From Saprospiraceae bacterium (GTDB taxonomy: Bacteria; Bacteroidota; Bacteroidia; Chitinophagales; Saprospiraceae), in assembly GCA_028282725.1 (NCBI GenBank), contig JANQHF010000128.1, forward strand, positions 1-39,913: a stretch of DNA of 39,913 nt, given 5' to 3'. The notes under the pieces were generated by a model. That model made no database searches. It was not told the origin of the DNA and worked only from the letters and a program-made list of their open reading frames with translations. Position numbers and translations under genes: made by a program. Below, one piece after another: positions 1 to 9,466 of the stretch; the stretch's first letter is position 1; every line of letters begins with the position of its first letter.

Positions 1-341
1 GTCAATATAATGACCAAATCCCAAATTGTTTCAATAACTCATAATCACCATTATATGATACCATTTAATGCGCCATTATAAAGGGTATTTGGTATAAGAC
101 GGTTCATTTGGAATGAGTTGAATGTTTCAGAGATATGGACACTTCTAAGCGCAAATCATAATTTAAGGATCATTGAATGTTTATGGAACTTGCTTTGAAA
201 GTTAGGGAGCAGGTTTTTGCCCTTCCGCAGTTATTCATCTCGCCGATGGCGGAGCAGGCACCCGCATTGAAAATCGGGCGATGAGGCCGCCCGCTGTAAC
301 TCATCGCCTGCCTTAGAAGTCAAGCGATGATGCCTCCTTAC
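1..341. other. Gene-free stretch at left edge
   Basis: I see no credible coding region here. The first 200 bases are AT-rich and without recognisable signals. The last 100 bases are GC-richer and contain several copies of the words GCGATGA and TCATCGC, two of which form the hairpin listed separately. It is the downstream region of the leftward lptD gene. Confidence 0.6.
277..308 (-). terminator. Hairpin downstream of lptD, possible weak terminator
   Basis: The arms GGCGATGAG and CTCATCGCC form a perfect 9-bp stem with a 14-nt loop, about 35 bases past the lptD stop. Read in the lptD direction the stem is followed by CGATTTTC, a poor T-tract, so this is a weak or factor-assisted terminator at best. 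The other strand has no T-run. Confidence 0.35.
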
Positions 342-3071
342 CTATCGAAACCGGTTGACGCCATCAAAATTGGCACGTCCGGTTTGATACTTGATATAGT
401 CCCCGAAGGGTGAAGCCTTCACCCCGATAAAGAAGGTATACGTATCCAATTGCGGTTGCCAGGAAATATTCATTTGCCAGCAGTGCAGATCACGTGATAA
501 TCGGAATGATGGATAAATCCATCGTTTTTGTTCAAAGTTGTAAGAAATATTATCCACACCCACACTCCATTTGTCACTTAATGGAATATTCGAAATCTGC
601 AACCGGATCGAATTGGTCTGCACCTCCAGACCGGTCCGGTCCGCGTTCAAACCGATCTGAATATTATGGTCGATCTTAAAATTCTCAAACCATGAAAATA
701 ATTCCTCGGGCTCTCCCGGTTTCCGGGTCTGCCTGGAACCCGATCTCGAAGCTCCCCGGGATGAGGCACTTGTACTTCCGGAATCATCCTCTACTCCTCC
801 CCGGAATAAGTCTCGAATATCCCTGAATGACATCGAAGTATTTAAAGACATGCGAATCCGATCCAATCTGAATAGTTTTCCATCCTGTGACAAGGTGGTT
901 ACATTGATCCTTCGTCCGTTTTCATTTAATACATAAGGATCAAAAGCCCCGTTTATGGCAAGCCTTGATTTACCCTTGAACAACTGAGCACTTGCCGTAA
1001 AGGAAATGGGGCTCCAATTGAGCGAGTCTGCCTGGAGATTATAGCTTCCATTAAAATTGACAGAATTGAAGATCTTAAACTTTTTCTCCGTGCTGTCCTT
1101 TTTTGACCACGCCTTTCCTTCAAATGTGTTTTGCAAACCATAGGTAATGGACATCCCGCCTTGTTGCAGAGATCGGGTGAATACCAATGTTTCCCCATTT
1201 TCAGCCCGAAACGGGTTATATCTTACCAATTCATCGTCGGGGTCATTCGGATCGATATCAAAAAATTCATAGTAACCTTCGGTTGAAGGTGAATAACTCA
1301 ATCCCACAGTCGGAGTCATCCTGTGTCTCAGTCCCCGGAGCCAACCCTTGGCAAACTGGAGCGTACCAAAAATATTCGTAGTGATATTGGCACTGACGCT
1401 TAAATCTCTCAAAGGCTTGAAATCCGGGATGACCTCACCCATGGTGATATTACCCAGACTATCGGCCTCCGTGTGCCGGTACGTTTGAAAATACCAATAT
1501 TCGTCATAAGCTGCACTTGTATTGAAAGAAAAATGCTCGAGCAAATTATACGAAGCCCCAATATCGATTTCATGCGATACCCCCGATCTGAAGTCTTTCA
1601 ATGTCTGGGCTGTAAACAGTAATGTGTCCACAGTAGACACCTTGTTTTGAAATCGCCCATTGTACTGCATATTGATCTTTTCGTACCACGCCTCATTGCT
1701 TGAAGACGATGTCTTCTTTTTAAATGGAAAGACACGAGACATTCTCAACTGTAATTCCGGAAGGGTGAAACTGATGGAGCGATTCAATGTATTCTGTGAG
1801 TGAACGATGCTTGAAGAGAAATTGGTCTTGCTGTTCAGTTTATATGAATAGGAAAAATTGGAGTTGATCTGGCTATTCAACTGGGAATTGGCATCCGAAT
1901 AATTCCTGCGGTCAAAATCATTGATCGTAAATCTCAGGTTGCCACCAATTCTCCTGTACGGATGAGCCTTGGCATCCTGCTGGTGATTGATGGATATGCT
2001 ATAGGCTTTTTGAATATTTGGCCGGATATCGCTCGCAATATCCTGGATTTCCCTTGAATAACTCAGGTTGATCGATCCGTTGTACTTATATCTCTTCCGG
2101 TATTGACTGGCCGCATTGATCGCAAATGTTCCACGGGTATAGATATCACCGGTGAGTGCCAGGTTCATCCGATCTGAAATCGAAAAGAAGTATCCCAGTC
2201 CTCTTACCCCTATACCTAAACGCGATGAAGTATAAAAGGGATCCTGTGGAAATATGAGACCTGAAGAACTCTTCCCAATGCTGAATAGTGGAGCAAAAGC
2301 AAATGGGAGGGCCACTGGTGTCGGGATACCCCCTAGCTCCATATCGAATGGACCGATGACGGCCAGCTTCTCAGGGATCATTTTCAACTTGGAAGTTCGT
2401 ATTCCCCAATGAGGAAACTCGTGATCACATGTAGTGACTAAGGCATTTTTATTGTAGATCACATCATCTATGTGGAGGCTGTCTCCTCCGGCCTTCACAA
2501 ATTTGGTGACGGCGCCGTGGATATAAAGCTGGTCTTGCTGCACTCTGGCCCCATGGACGATTCCCTGCTCGCTGTCGATATTATATCGTATGCGATCTGC
2601 TGTCACAACCTGGGTGCCCGTCTTGAAAGTAGGTTTAGCCGTTTGAACCGGTCGGGACAAGGCTTCGACTTCATTGGCCCTCAAATCAAAAAGAATGTAA
2701 TCAGCCGTTACTTCAAAATCCTGGTAACGCACGTAGGCCTGACCATACAGGTGAATTTTGTTCTCGATAATATCCGTAAAACTGGAGTCCCTGGATCCAT
2801 ATTCGAGTCCACCTTCCGGTCGGGACTGGTCCGGTTGTGCGGATTGACCCCGTTGACCACGGGCACGGGGAGGTCTTACCGGTGTTTCCATCATCCTCGA
2901 GGTATCTTTTTGTCCTGTAAGAAAGGAGGGCACTTTCAGGGAATCGGCTATTCCCGGCAGAGTATCAGGGACCGGTGGCAGAGTGTCCTGGGCATGGGAA
3001 TGACAGGGACCTATCATGCAATAGATCAGACTGCATAAAATCATCAATCGCCAATATTTATTCAATATCAA
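342..3071 (-). CDS. lptD: LPS-assembly protein LptD (OstA-like outer-membrane protein)
   Basis: This 909-aa protein fits LptD, the outer-membrane beta-barrel that inserts lipopolysaccharide into the outer leaflet. After the signal peptide and a Pro/Arg-rich linker comes an OstA-type beta-jellyroll (about residues 95-200, around 'KIHLYGQAYVRYQDFEVTAD'), then the cysteine stretch 'VTTCDHEFPHWGIRTSKLK', then a long barrel rich in alternating aromatic and polar residues. The C-terminus 'FDGVNRFR' does not end in a classical barrel Phe. The longest open frame starts at a TTG (3071). The ATG ten codons in (3044) begins a cleaner signal peptide, 'MILCSLIYCMIGPCHSHAQ', and is my preferred start. It is divergent from mlaD, another envelope-lipid gene. 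The low-complexity Ser/Gly/Arg stretch near residues 765-790 may be a loop. Confidence 0.9.
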   Translation of the reverse strand: MILNKYWRLMILCSLIYCMIGPCHSHAQDTLPPVPDTLPGIADSLKVPSFLTGQKDTSRMMETPVRPPRARGQRGQSAQPDQSRPEGGLEYGSRDSSFTDIIENKIHLYGQAYVRYQDFEVTADYILFDLRANEVEALSRPVQTAKPTFKTGTQVVTADRIRYNIDSEQGIVHGARVQQDQLYIHGAVTKFVKAGGDSLHIDDVIYNKNALVTTCDHEFPHWGIRTSKLKMIPEKLAVIGPFDMELGGIPTPVALPFAFAPLFSIGKSSSGLIFPQDPFYTSSRLGIGVRGLGYFFSISDRMNLALTGDIYTRGTFAINAASQYRKRYKYNGSINLSYSREIQDIASDIRPNIQKAYSISINHQQDAKAHPYRRIGGNLRFTINDFDRRNYSDANSQLNSQINSNFSYSYKLNSKTNFSSSIVHSQNTLNRSISFTLPELQLRMSRVFPFKKKTSSSSNEAWYEKINMQYNGRFQNKVSTVDTLLFTAQTLKDFRSGVSHEIDIGASYNLLEHFSFNTSAAYDEYWYFQTYRHTEADSLGNITMGEVIPDFKPLRDLSVSANITTNIFGTLQFAKGWLRGLRHRMTPTVGLSYSPSTEGYYEFFDIDPNDPDDELVRYNPFRAENGETLVFTRSLQQGGMSITYGLQNTFEGKAWSKKDSTEKKFKIFNSVNFNGSYNLQADSLNWSPISFTASAQLFKGKSRLAINGAFDPYVLNENGRRINVTTLSQDGKLFRLDRIRMSLNTSMSFRDIRDLFRGGVEDDSGSTSASSRGASRSGSRQTRKPGEPEELFSWFENFKIDHNIQIGLNADRTGLEVQTNSIRLQISNIPLSDKWSVGVDNISYNFEQKRWIYPSFRLSRDLHCWQMNISWQPQLDTYTFFIGVKASPFGDYIKYQTGRANFDGVNRFR

Positions 3072-3304
3072 CTTCGTTGTACCTAAAGAGCTACAAAGAT
3101 CATACTATCTTTTTCCTTCAACGGAACTGTACCTCATTCGTTAAAAAACGGATAGACTTGTTGGCTATACTATCGAATGGGCCAATTTTGGACTTTTATA
3201 ACTACATTTTAACGGTTTCTCCCCCTTTTTAACCTGTGCAGCCATATATATTGTCGTTCATTGGCATTGCGGTTTTTGTTCCACATGACCAATTGATTAT
3301 GTCT

Positions 3305-3312
3305 TAAATTTG
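3305..3312 (+). promoter_or_regulatory. Candidate -7 box of mlaD
   Basis: TAAATTTG matches the Bacteroidota -7 consensus TAnnTTTG exactly and lies 20 bases before the mlaD ATG, implying a very short leader. I found no well-spaced TTTG -33 box: the nearest, at 3275-3278, is 26 bases upstream, which is longer than usual. The assignment is therefore tentative. Confidence 0.4.
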
Positions 3313-3332
3313 CACTCCTTAGAACAATAAGC

Positions 3333-4433
3333 ATGTCAAAAGAACTAAAGATCGGTATCATCAGCCTCATAACGATTGTCGTCATGATCTGGGGATATCA
3401 ATTTTTGAAAGGAAAGAATATTTTCAAGAAAGGATACACCTTTGAAGTTGTGCTGGGCAATGTAGAGGGTCTTGATGTAGCTTCACCGGTCGAGATCAAT
3501 GGCCTTGTTGTCGGTGCTGTTTCATCCATTAAAGTGAATCCCGATAACGTACGAAGTATGTTGGTCACATTTGACATTGAAGGGGAATTTCAGCTCCCAA
3601 GAGATACGCGGGCTATCTACGCAGCTCCCAGCGGTATCATTGGAAACAGAAAGATCATTTTGGAATTTGATTATCTCTGTAGCGGCGAAGATTGTCTGAA
3701 GGGTGGTGAACGCCTGGAAGGTGGATCGAGAGGTGTACTTGCTTCTGTCATTACCGGGGATGAAGTCGATGTGTTCATCCGTGAGATGCGGACGGAATTG
3801 GGTCCAATGATGGACACGGTGATCCAAAGATTGACCAGCACTGAAAATAATAATACCATTGGCACTTCTCTGGCCAGTCTCGATCAAACCATGTCCAATT
3901 TGGCCGCCTTGACGGGTAATCTAAATGAACTCGTCGAGAGTTCGAATGACAATTTGAATTCCTCACTCGCCAATCTTGCAATTGTCATGGAATCCTTCGC
4001 AGCCACCAACAAGGATCTCGAAAACATGATTGCAAATCTGAGTACCATCTCCGGTCAAATTGTGGATGCAGATTTGGGAGGGACCCTGGACAAGACCACG
4101 GAGACCATCGAAAACACAAACGAATTGATGACGGAATTGAAAACAACTGCTGAAAAGATGAGTGGCTCCTTTGACGACCTGAATTCAATTTTGACAAAAG
4201 TGGAGACCGGCGAAGGTACCATCGGCAAATTGTTGAATGACCCCGAAATATATTATAATCTCGAGGAGACCAGTCGACACCTGGCCTTGTTGCTTCAGGA
4301 TCTTCGGTTGAATCCCAAACGATACGTCCGTCTTTCCGTATTCGGCCGGAAAGGTAATCCCTATACTGCACCAGAAGACGATCCGGCGTTTGAAAAAGAA
4401 CGGGCCGCTCCCGTTGAGGAGAAAAATAACTAG
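3333..4433 (+). CDS. mlaD: MlaD/MCE-family lipid transport protein
   Basis: This 366-aa protein has one N-terminal membrane anchor (about residues 8-25, 'IISLITIVVMIWGYQFL') and then an MCE/MlaD domain (about 36-115, 'VEGLDVASPVEINGLVVGAV'). MCE proteins form hexameric periplasmic rings that shuttle phospholipid between inner and outer membranes, usually with an MlaE permease and MlaF ATPase. Neither partner is in this window, as is common in Bacteroidota where MlaD-type genes are often apart. Residues 165-300 are Asn/Leu/Thr-rich with coiled-coil character, consistent with a helical needle beyond the MCE ring. The C-terminus is charged. The ATG start sits 20 bases past an exact -7 box. The divergent neighbour lptD fits an envelope-lipid locus. 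Confidence 0.88.
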   Translation: MSKELKIGIISLITIVVMIWGYQFLKGKNIFKKGYTFEVVLGNVEGLDVASPVEINGLVVGAVSSIKVNPDNVRSMLVTFDIEGEFQLPRDTRAIYAAPSGIIGNRKIILEFDYLCSGEDCLKGGERLEGGSRGVLASVITGDEVDVFIREMRTELGPMMDTVIQRLTSTENNNTIGTSLASLDQTMSNLAALTGNLNELVESSNDNLNSSLANLAIVMESFAATNKDLENMIANLSTISGQIVDADLGGTLDKTTETIENTNELMTELKTTAEKMSGSFDDLNSILTKVETGEGTIGKLLNDPEIYYNLEETSRHLALLLQDLRLNPKRYVRLSVFGRKGNPYTAPEDDPAFEKERAAPVEEKNN

Positions 4434-4515
4434 TGGAAATGATTCCTTGATCCGGATCAGGATTAGAAACTGCATTCCTGGATATCTTCGGGATTGAAAT
4501 CAAACACGTTCTCTC

Positions 4516-5141
4516 GTGTACAAACAAAGCAAGCTGACCACAGGATTTTGTCTCTTATTTGGATCATTCCTGATATTCGTCACAATGATTCTGCATCCAG
4601 GTGACGGAGGAGGTCTTACCGAAGGTCTGGTCTTTGCCGTAGTGTCGGATGCTATGGCCATTGCATCAGTTCCATTTAGTGCAATAGGATTCTTCGGACT
4701 TTGGAGATCATTGGATGAAGAACAACTGCTTTCCGGACTCGCCATTGCCATTGTTATCTTGGGACTGTTCGCTGCCGTGATGGCTGCCGGTCTGAATGGA
4801 CTAGTAATGCCGATATATTCATAGGACATGACAGAGGAATTGATTGAAGAATCAGGAAATACTTTTAAATACAACCGGGCATTGAATCACAGCTTCGACT
4901 ATATTCCTGTAAGTGCTATGATGGCATCTACATTACTATGGTCCATCGCCATTCTTCGCCCGAAAAACCCGCCTGTCTGGATTGGAATTTTGGAAATATT
5001 GCTCGTTCTCGCTGCACTCCTCTGTCCGGCTTCTATTTTTTGGATGTAGGTGGTTTCAGGATCTTTATTTACGGTTGGGTATTATGGATCGTATCTGTGG
5101 GCATTTCGATATCGTCCAAAATCGACCAAAGTCGAACATGA
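4516..5141 (+). pseudogene. Broken small multi-TM membrane protein gene
   Basis: A GTG at 4516 opens a frame for a hydrophobic protein ('LTTGFCLLFGSFLIFVTMIL', then 'VSDAMAIASVPFSAIGFFGLW') that stops at a TAG (4822-4824) right after 'GLNGLVMPIYS'. The same frame resumes at once (ATG 4828, 'MTEELIEESGNTFKYNRALN') and runs to about 5015. From there the sensible continuation is one frame over: 'LSGFYFLDVGGFRIFIYG' followed by a last membrane helix, ending at 5141. One in-frame stop plus one frameshift means a decayed gene of about 205 codons with five or six membrane segments. A sequencing error could explain one lesion but hardly both. I do not know its function. It follows mlaD by 82 bases. 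Confidence 0.6.
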
Positions 5142-5171
5142 GTTGGAAAAGTGAGGAAAAAGTTTAATTAT

Positions 5172-5225
5172 AAAGCGGGCGATAACTTAAAGGCAGGTGA
5201 CGGCTTCAAGCAAGGTGACGATTCA
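5172..5225. repeat. Three imperfect 18-bp tandem units
   Basis: Three consecutive 18-base units share the pattern AAGsmrGGyGAy, starting at 5172, 5190 and 5208. They lie between the broken membrane gene and the 3' end of dctM. Read on the plus strand they would encode K-A-G-D-x-x three times, but no convincing gene contains them. Confidence 0.45.
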
Positions 5226-5256
5226 ATAGCTCCTTCCGAACTTTTATCGGACATCC

Positions 5257-6540
5257 TTATAAAATTCCCAAAAGACGTGGTGCGAAAATGGCAAGGAGCA
5301 GAATGACAAGTTGGATCAGAAGGAAGGGAATTACTCCGCGATATATATGTCCGGTAGTTACTCCTTCCGGGGCCACACCCTTGAGATAGAACAGCGAAAA
5401 CCCAAATGGAGGGGTGAGGAATGAAGTCTGTAGATTCAGAGCAAGAAGAATTCCAATCCAAATCAGGTCAACTCCATATGTGCTGAATATCGGGGCTACC
5501 ACAGGAACCACGATGAAAATGATCTCAATAAAATCGATAAAGAATCCCAGTATAAAAACGACCACCATAACAAGCAACAAAAAGATCGTAAAGGATAAGT
5601 CACTTTCCTGGATCAACTCTATCAGGTAGCGGTCCCCTTCAAGGCCCCGGAAGACAAGGGCAAATGTAGTTGCTCCCAAAAGGATCAGGAATACCATACT
5701 CGTTAGGTGTGTTGTACCCGTCATGACTTCCTTCAATACCTTGATCGAAAAACATCTCTGGCTAATGGTCAGCAGTGTGGCTCCGAGTGCTCCTACGGCA
5801 GCTGCTTCCGTAGGACTGGCAATACCGGCAAATATGGACCCCAATACGGCAATAATGAGAATAAACGGAAGAACAAATGCCAGGACAAGGTCCATTGTCG
5901 ATCCTTCATGTTCAATCGATTCTTCCAATGGAGGTGCGATCCCTTTTCGGACCCTGCTTATGATGAAAATGTACAATGCATAGAGAAAGACCAGTACAAT
6001 TCCCGGAATCAAGGCAGCTTTAAACAGGTCTCCTACCGATACGTTTAAAACGCTTCCCAGCAGGACGAGTACAACGGAAGGTGGAATGATTTGACCAAGA
6101 GTGCCGGCAGAAACTATAGTACCAGTCGCCAATTCGGGCTGGTATCGGTTATTAATCATAGTGGGAAGACTGATCAGACCCATCGTTACGACTGTTGCAC
6201 CGACTATTCCCGTCGAAGCAGCAAGCAAGGCTCCCACGATGATCACAGAAAGTGCAAGTCCACCATGTGTATTTCCGAAAAAGCGGGACATTGCTTTGAG
6301 CATGGACTCGGCCAAACCGGATTTTTCCAGCATCAGACCCATATATATGAAAAGAGGAACAGCAATCAATACCTGGTTCTGCATTGTTCCCATGATCCTC
6401 AAGGGGAGTAAGCTAAAAAAGTCCGGAACGAAGATCATTCCAAATATGATGCTCAGACCGCCAAGTACAAAGGCAACCTGGATACCTGAAAGGATCAATA
6501 CAAAGATCAGGATGAATAATATCAAGGCAACGACTTCCAC
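5257..6540 (-). CDS. dctM: TRAP transporter large permease subunit DctM
   Basis: This 427-aa protein is almost wholly hydrophobic, with about twelve membrane helices, the usual size and make-up of DctM. It carries family-typical stretches such as 'AASTGIVGATVVTMGLISLP', 'LGQIIPPSVVLVLLG' and 'FGFSLFYLKGVAPEGV'. With DctQ it forms the sodium-driven membrane unit of a tripartite ATP-independent periplasmic transporter, usually for small organic acids. It starts at a GTG (6540) three bases after the dctQ stop, so the two are surely co-transcribed. No DctP solute-binding gene is in the window; it may lie elsewhere, and the substrate cannot be told. Confidence 0.92.
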   Translation of the reverse strand: MEVVALILFILIFVLILSGIQVAFVLGGLSIIFGMIFVPDFFSLLPLRIMGTMQNQVLIAVPLFIYMGLMLEKSGLAESMLKAMSRFFGNTHGGLALSVIIVGALLAASTGIVGATVVTMGLISLPTMINNRYQPELATGTIVSAGTLGQIIPPSVVLVLLGSVLNVSVGDLFKAALIPGIVLVFLYALYIFIISRVRKGIAPPLEESIEHEGSTMDLVLAFVLPFILIIAVLGSIFAGIASPTEAAAVGALGATLLTISQRCFSIKVLKEVMTGTTHLTSMVFLILLGATTFALVFRGLEGDRYLIELIQESDLSFTIFLLLVMVVVFILGFFIDFIEIIFIVVPVVAPIFSTYGVDLIWIGILLALNLQTSFLTPPFGFSLFYLKGVAPEGVTTGHIYRGVIPFLLIQLVILLLAIFAPRLLGIL

Positions 6541-6543
6541 AAT

Positions 6544-7050
6544 TCAGGCTTCCTTTTTGATTAGATTTTTGATCAATTCGGATATCGCTTGCAAAAGCAA
6601 AAGTGAAAATCCGATCATGATAAATGACTTGATGATATACCTGGCGGGTAAGCCCCCTGGTTGAGGGGACTTTTCATTGAATGAAAATGAGTTTACCGCA
6701 TATTCATAGCCATAGTAAATGATGACCAAACACCACGGCACCAGGAACAGGAGCAAGCCAATCGAGTTGATGATCTTCTGCCTTGACTCCGAGAACTGTT
6801 CATAAAACAGGTCAACCCGTACGTGTTTGTCATGCAATAAGGTGAAGGAAGCACCAATGAGAAATATCATGGCAAATAAATGCCATTCCAATTCGATGAC
6901 CCATGTCTTGGTATTGGAGAAGAGGTAGCGAAGGACGACATCTATACAGATGATGATCATCAGGATAGTGGTCAACCAGGAAATCGATCTTCCCACCTTA
7001 TCAATGAAAAGGTCGATACCATTTGAAATCCTGATCAGTATTTTCGTCAC
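6544..7050 (-). CDS. dctQ: TRAP transporter small permease subunit DctQ
   Basis: This 168-aa protein has four membrane helices (about residues 20-40, 52-70, 90-112, 138-160). It carries the DctQ-typical stretch 'VIELEWHLFAMIFLIGASFTLLHDKHVRVDLFYE'-like region at residues 45-80, where the His and Asp of 'KHVRVD' are characteristic. It is the small membrane partner of the adjacent DctM. The start is a GTG touching the TAA stop of the upstream exonuclease gene with no gap, and its TGA is three bases from dctM, so the three genes look translationally coupled. Confidence 0.9.
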   Translation of the reverse strand: MTKILIRISNGIDLFIDKVGRSISWLTTILMIIICIDVVLRYLFSNTKTWVIELEWHLFAMIFLIGASFTLLHDKHVRVDLFYEQFSESRQKIINSIGLLLFLVPWCLVIIYYGYEYAVNSFSFNEKSPQPGGLPARYIIKSFIMIGFSLLLLQAISELIKNLIKKEA

Positions 7051-7611
7051 TTACCTGATTTGAGGGTAGTAAAGATCCCAATCTTCCAGGTACTTGACGA
7101 ATACCTTGGCAAGATTTTCCGCATCACTGATGGCCCTGTGATGCAATCCTGTGAAATCATACCCTTCTCTTTTTACGGTCGACTTTAGTCCGGAAGCATG
7201 TTTCAGGTTTTTCAATTTCCTGTATGCCCTTTTCAGATCGACATATTGATCAACAAATCGATCATTCACATCGTGCAACAGACAATCATTGCGTAACAAT
7301 TTTTGATCATCCACGCCCCAGGAAAGAAGGACATATTCATCATCGAACATCTCTCCCCAATGCTGAAATTCCTCAATGACCCGTGAAAAATTCCTGGCAC
7401 CATCCACATTCTCCTGGGAAATTGAAGTCAGATTTTTACAAAACCCACTCAACAAGGGATTTACCGTGGGCTTAACAAAGCGAGAGAAGAAACTATTGGC
7501 TTCACCATAGCGGTCTATTTTGACCGCACCAATTTCGATGATTTCCGTGATTCCCTTGGGTGGGCGACCGCGCCAACAGGTTGCTTCCAGATCAAAGATG
7601 ATATACCTCAA
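7051..7611 (-). CDS. DEDDh 3'-5' exonuclease, ERI-1/KapD-like
   Basis: This 186-aa protein is a single exonuclease domain of the DnaQ/RNase T superfamily. The first motif is 'IIFDLEATCW' (Asp7, Glu9), the second acidic residue lies in 'LLSWGVDDQKLL' (about Asp101), and the DEDDh ending is 'HHRAISDAENLAKVF' (His158, Asp163). 'DLEATCW' followed by an 'EIIEIGAVKID' strand is typical of the ERI-1-like subgroup, which trims RNA 3' ends in eukaryotes; the bacterial substrate is not established. The start is TTG (7611), placing the catalytic strand at the usual distance from the N-terminus. It abuts the TRAP permease genes with no gap, probably co-transcribed by position rather than pathway. Confidence 0.85.
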   Translation of the reverse strand: MRYIIFDLEATCWRGRPPKGITEIIEIGAVKIDRYGEANSFFSRFVKPTVNPLLSGFCKNLTSISQENVDGARNFSRVIEEFQHWGEMFDDEYVLLSWGVDDQKLLRNDCLLHDVNDRFVDQYVDLKRAYRKLKNLKHASGLKSTVKREGYDFTGLHHRAISDAENLAKVFVKYLEDWDLYYPQIR

Positions 7612-7718
7612 TTGCCAATCATGTTTTACTCAACAAAGGGACTGATTTCCTGCAGGGATCAACTGTAAATATAAGCAGCCAGAAATTATTGCCGGTTGCA
7701 AAAATCCTAACAGGTGAT

Positions 7719-9419
7719 TTAATAAAGAGTTTCTTTAACGGTCAATTGCTGCTTTTTCTCAGAGGTAACCATCCTGTCGAGTTTATATCCGAACAACCGG
7801 TTGTGGTAGTAATACAACAACTTCAGATCTTCACATCTGAACATTCCGTTTCTTAAATACAGGGGAGAATAGAAATGATAGGCATTCAGGTGTTTCATTC
7901 CATCTTTTATGATATGTCGAGCATCAAGGAATCTCAAATCAGAACTTAGTTTTACGTGATTCAACCGACTCAATTCGATCAGACGCTCCACGATCCGTTC
8001 TACCTGAAGGACCATTTCATTCTCTCCGATGTTCATATAATCCTCCGGCAGCGTCAATAGGGCAAACAGGTCCAGGTTGGGATATTGTTTTTGAAATATT
8101 TGGAACGCTGTAAAGGCAGTGACATGGCTGGTGAGTACAACATTCTCCCGTTTATAGCTTTCGACCACCTTTTCGGCCAAATACCTGCTGTAGACACGGT
8201 TTCGCTGTGTGTCCCTTGACAATACACCATCGGATTTGAAATAATCCTTGATTTCAATGACATTACCTTTTTTTATACTGCAACCATCTTCGTCCAGCGT
8301 GTTGCCAAAAATATCAATGGGATGTCCGAATGAAAGCGTCACATTGGATCCGCTTGAAAAGAGCCTTCTGATAAAGCGAATGTTTTTCATGGAAACATTC
8401 TTTCGCTTCAACCTTCCAATATAATTTTCTTTGCCGGTTCTCTTCAGGTGATTTTCGATCAGCCCCTGGGCTTCCAATACAAAGTGATAACTGAGGACGA
8501 GGGGAACAATGATGATCTTACGGTCATAATTACGCATGTAGAATTCATTTTGCGCATCTATGATTGTATTCATCAGCCCCCACTTCAATTTTCCTTCCAG
8601 GGATCCTGATCTTGAGCGGGTGCCCCCGGGGAAAAAGATGCTATTCAATCCTTCCCTGATGGATACAGTAGAGAACTGGTCGAGCGTTTGCCGATACAAG
8701 GGATTCTTCTTTCGCCGGTCGATCTTATATGCACCCAGACGACTCATATAGTATGCCATCAACTCGTAGTCGTATAGATTGAGTCCCGCTCCATACGAAA
8801 AAGCCGGAAGACCGGTAAGCATCTCGATTGCATATCCGATCAGGATGGAATCAAGATTACTGAAATGAGTCGGCATAATAATGACCGTCCCTTTGTCAAA
8901 CAGGTTCCTGATATGGTCGAGTGGGCCTTCTACCTTAAATTGATCCAGCAGCGTCTCCTTGCCTCCCCAAAAAAGCGGACCTTTTTTGCTTGAAAAAGGA
9001 TTGTAAAGCATCTTAAAAAAGAAGGTCAGCACTTTTCTTGCAAACCGGAATGTCTTAGGATTAAAGTCGCCCACGATTTCCTCCGAATACCGGTTCACGA
9101 TCTTTTGTAAGAGCTCATTTTGCAGATCTGAGGAGCTGATATCACTCCTGATGGACTGTGCAAGATCCGTCTCTATTTTTTTCCAATAAGCGGATTCCTT
9201 CGGAGGATCCACCTTTAACGGATCACTTTTACAGCGCAACTTTTCAGCATATACGGTTTGGTTGAGCAAATTGGAAAGTTGCATTCTATCAATGCTGTTA
9301 ATGGTTTCCTTAGTCAATTTCTGTACGATCCGTTGGCGGTCGCGATAGAACTGGCGGATGGGCCAATCCTCAATGTTCTTGATGATCTTAGGAACTTCTT
9401 TCATTCTTCGCGTCAACAA
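7719..9419 (-). CDS. PlsB-like glycerol-3-phosphate / 1-acyl-glycerol acyltransferase
   Basis: This 566-aa protein contains the acyltransferase motifs of the GPAT/AGPAT superfamily: block I 'HFSNLD' (about His185-Asp190), 'YKIDRR' (about 231-236), and block III 'FFPGGTRSRSG' (262-272), which resembles PlsB's 'EGGRSRTG' more than PlsC. A long N-terminal helical part and a roughly 200-residue C-terminal part match the PlsB-like architecture, though it is shorter than E. coli PlsB (about 800 aa). It should acylate glycerol-3-phosphate or a related acceptor in membrane phospholipid synthesis at the inner membrane. The open frame begins with TTG codons at 9419; the ATG at 9404 is the likelier start. 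It lies 47 bases downstream of engB. Confidence 0.82.
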   Translation of the reverse strand: MLTRRMKEVPKIIKNIEDWPIRQFYRDRQRIVQKLTKETINSIDRMQLSNLLNQTVYAEKLRCKSDPLKVDPPKESAYWKKIETDLAQSIRSDISSSDLQNELLQKIVNRYSEEIVGDFNPKTFRFARKVLTFFFKMLYNPFSSKKGPLFWGGKETLLDQFKVEGPLDHIRNLFDKGTVIIMPTHFSNLDSILIGYAIEMLTGLPAFSYGAGLNLYDYELMAYYMSRLGAYKIDRRKKNPLYRQTLDQFSTVSIREGLNSIFFPGGTRSRSGSLEGKLKWGLMNTIIDAQNEFYMRNYDRKIIIVPLVLSYHFVLEAQGLIENHLKRTGKENYIGRLKRKNVSMKNIRFIRRLFSSGSNVTLSFGHPIDIFGNTLDEDGCSIKKGNVIEIKDYFKSDGVLSRDTQRNRVYSRYLAEKVVESYKRENVVLTSHVTAFTAFQIFQKQYPNLDLFALLTLPEDYMNIGENEMVLQVERIVERLIELSRLNHVKLSSDLRFLDARHIIKDGMKHLNAYHFYSPLYLRNGMFRCEDLKLLYYYHNRLFGYKLDRMVTSEKKQQLTVKETLY

Positions 9420-9466
9420 ATATAGCTTTCTATTGGAATCAATGAAGTCGAATGAAGGGTGCCGGG

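Noticed and set aside
4434..4515. Terminator after mlaD
   Set aside because: The short palindromes there (GATCCGGATC, CACG-TTCTCT-CGTG) are too weak and have no T-run.
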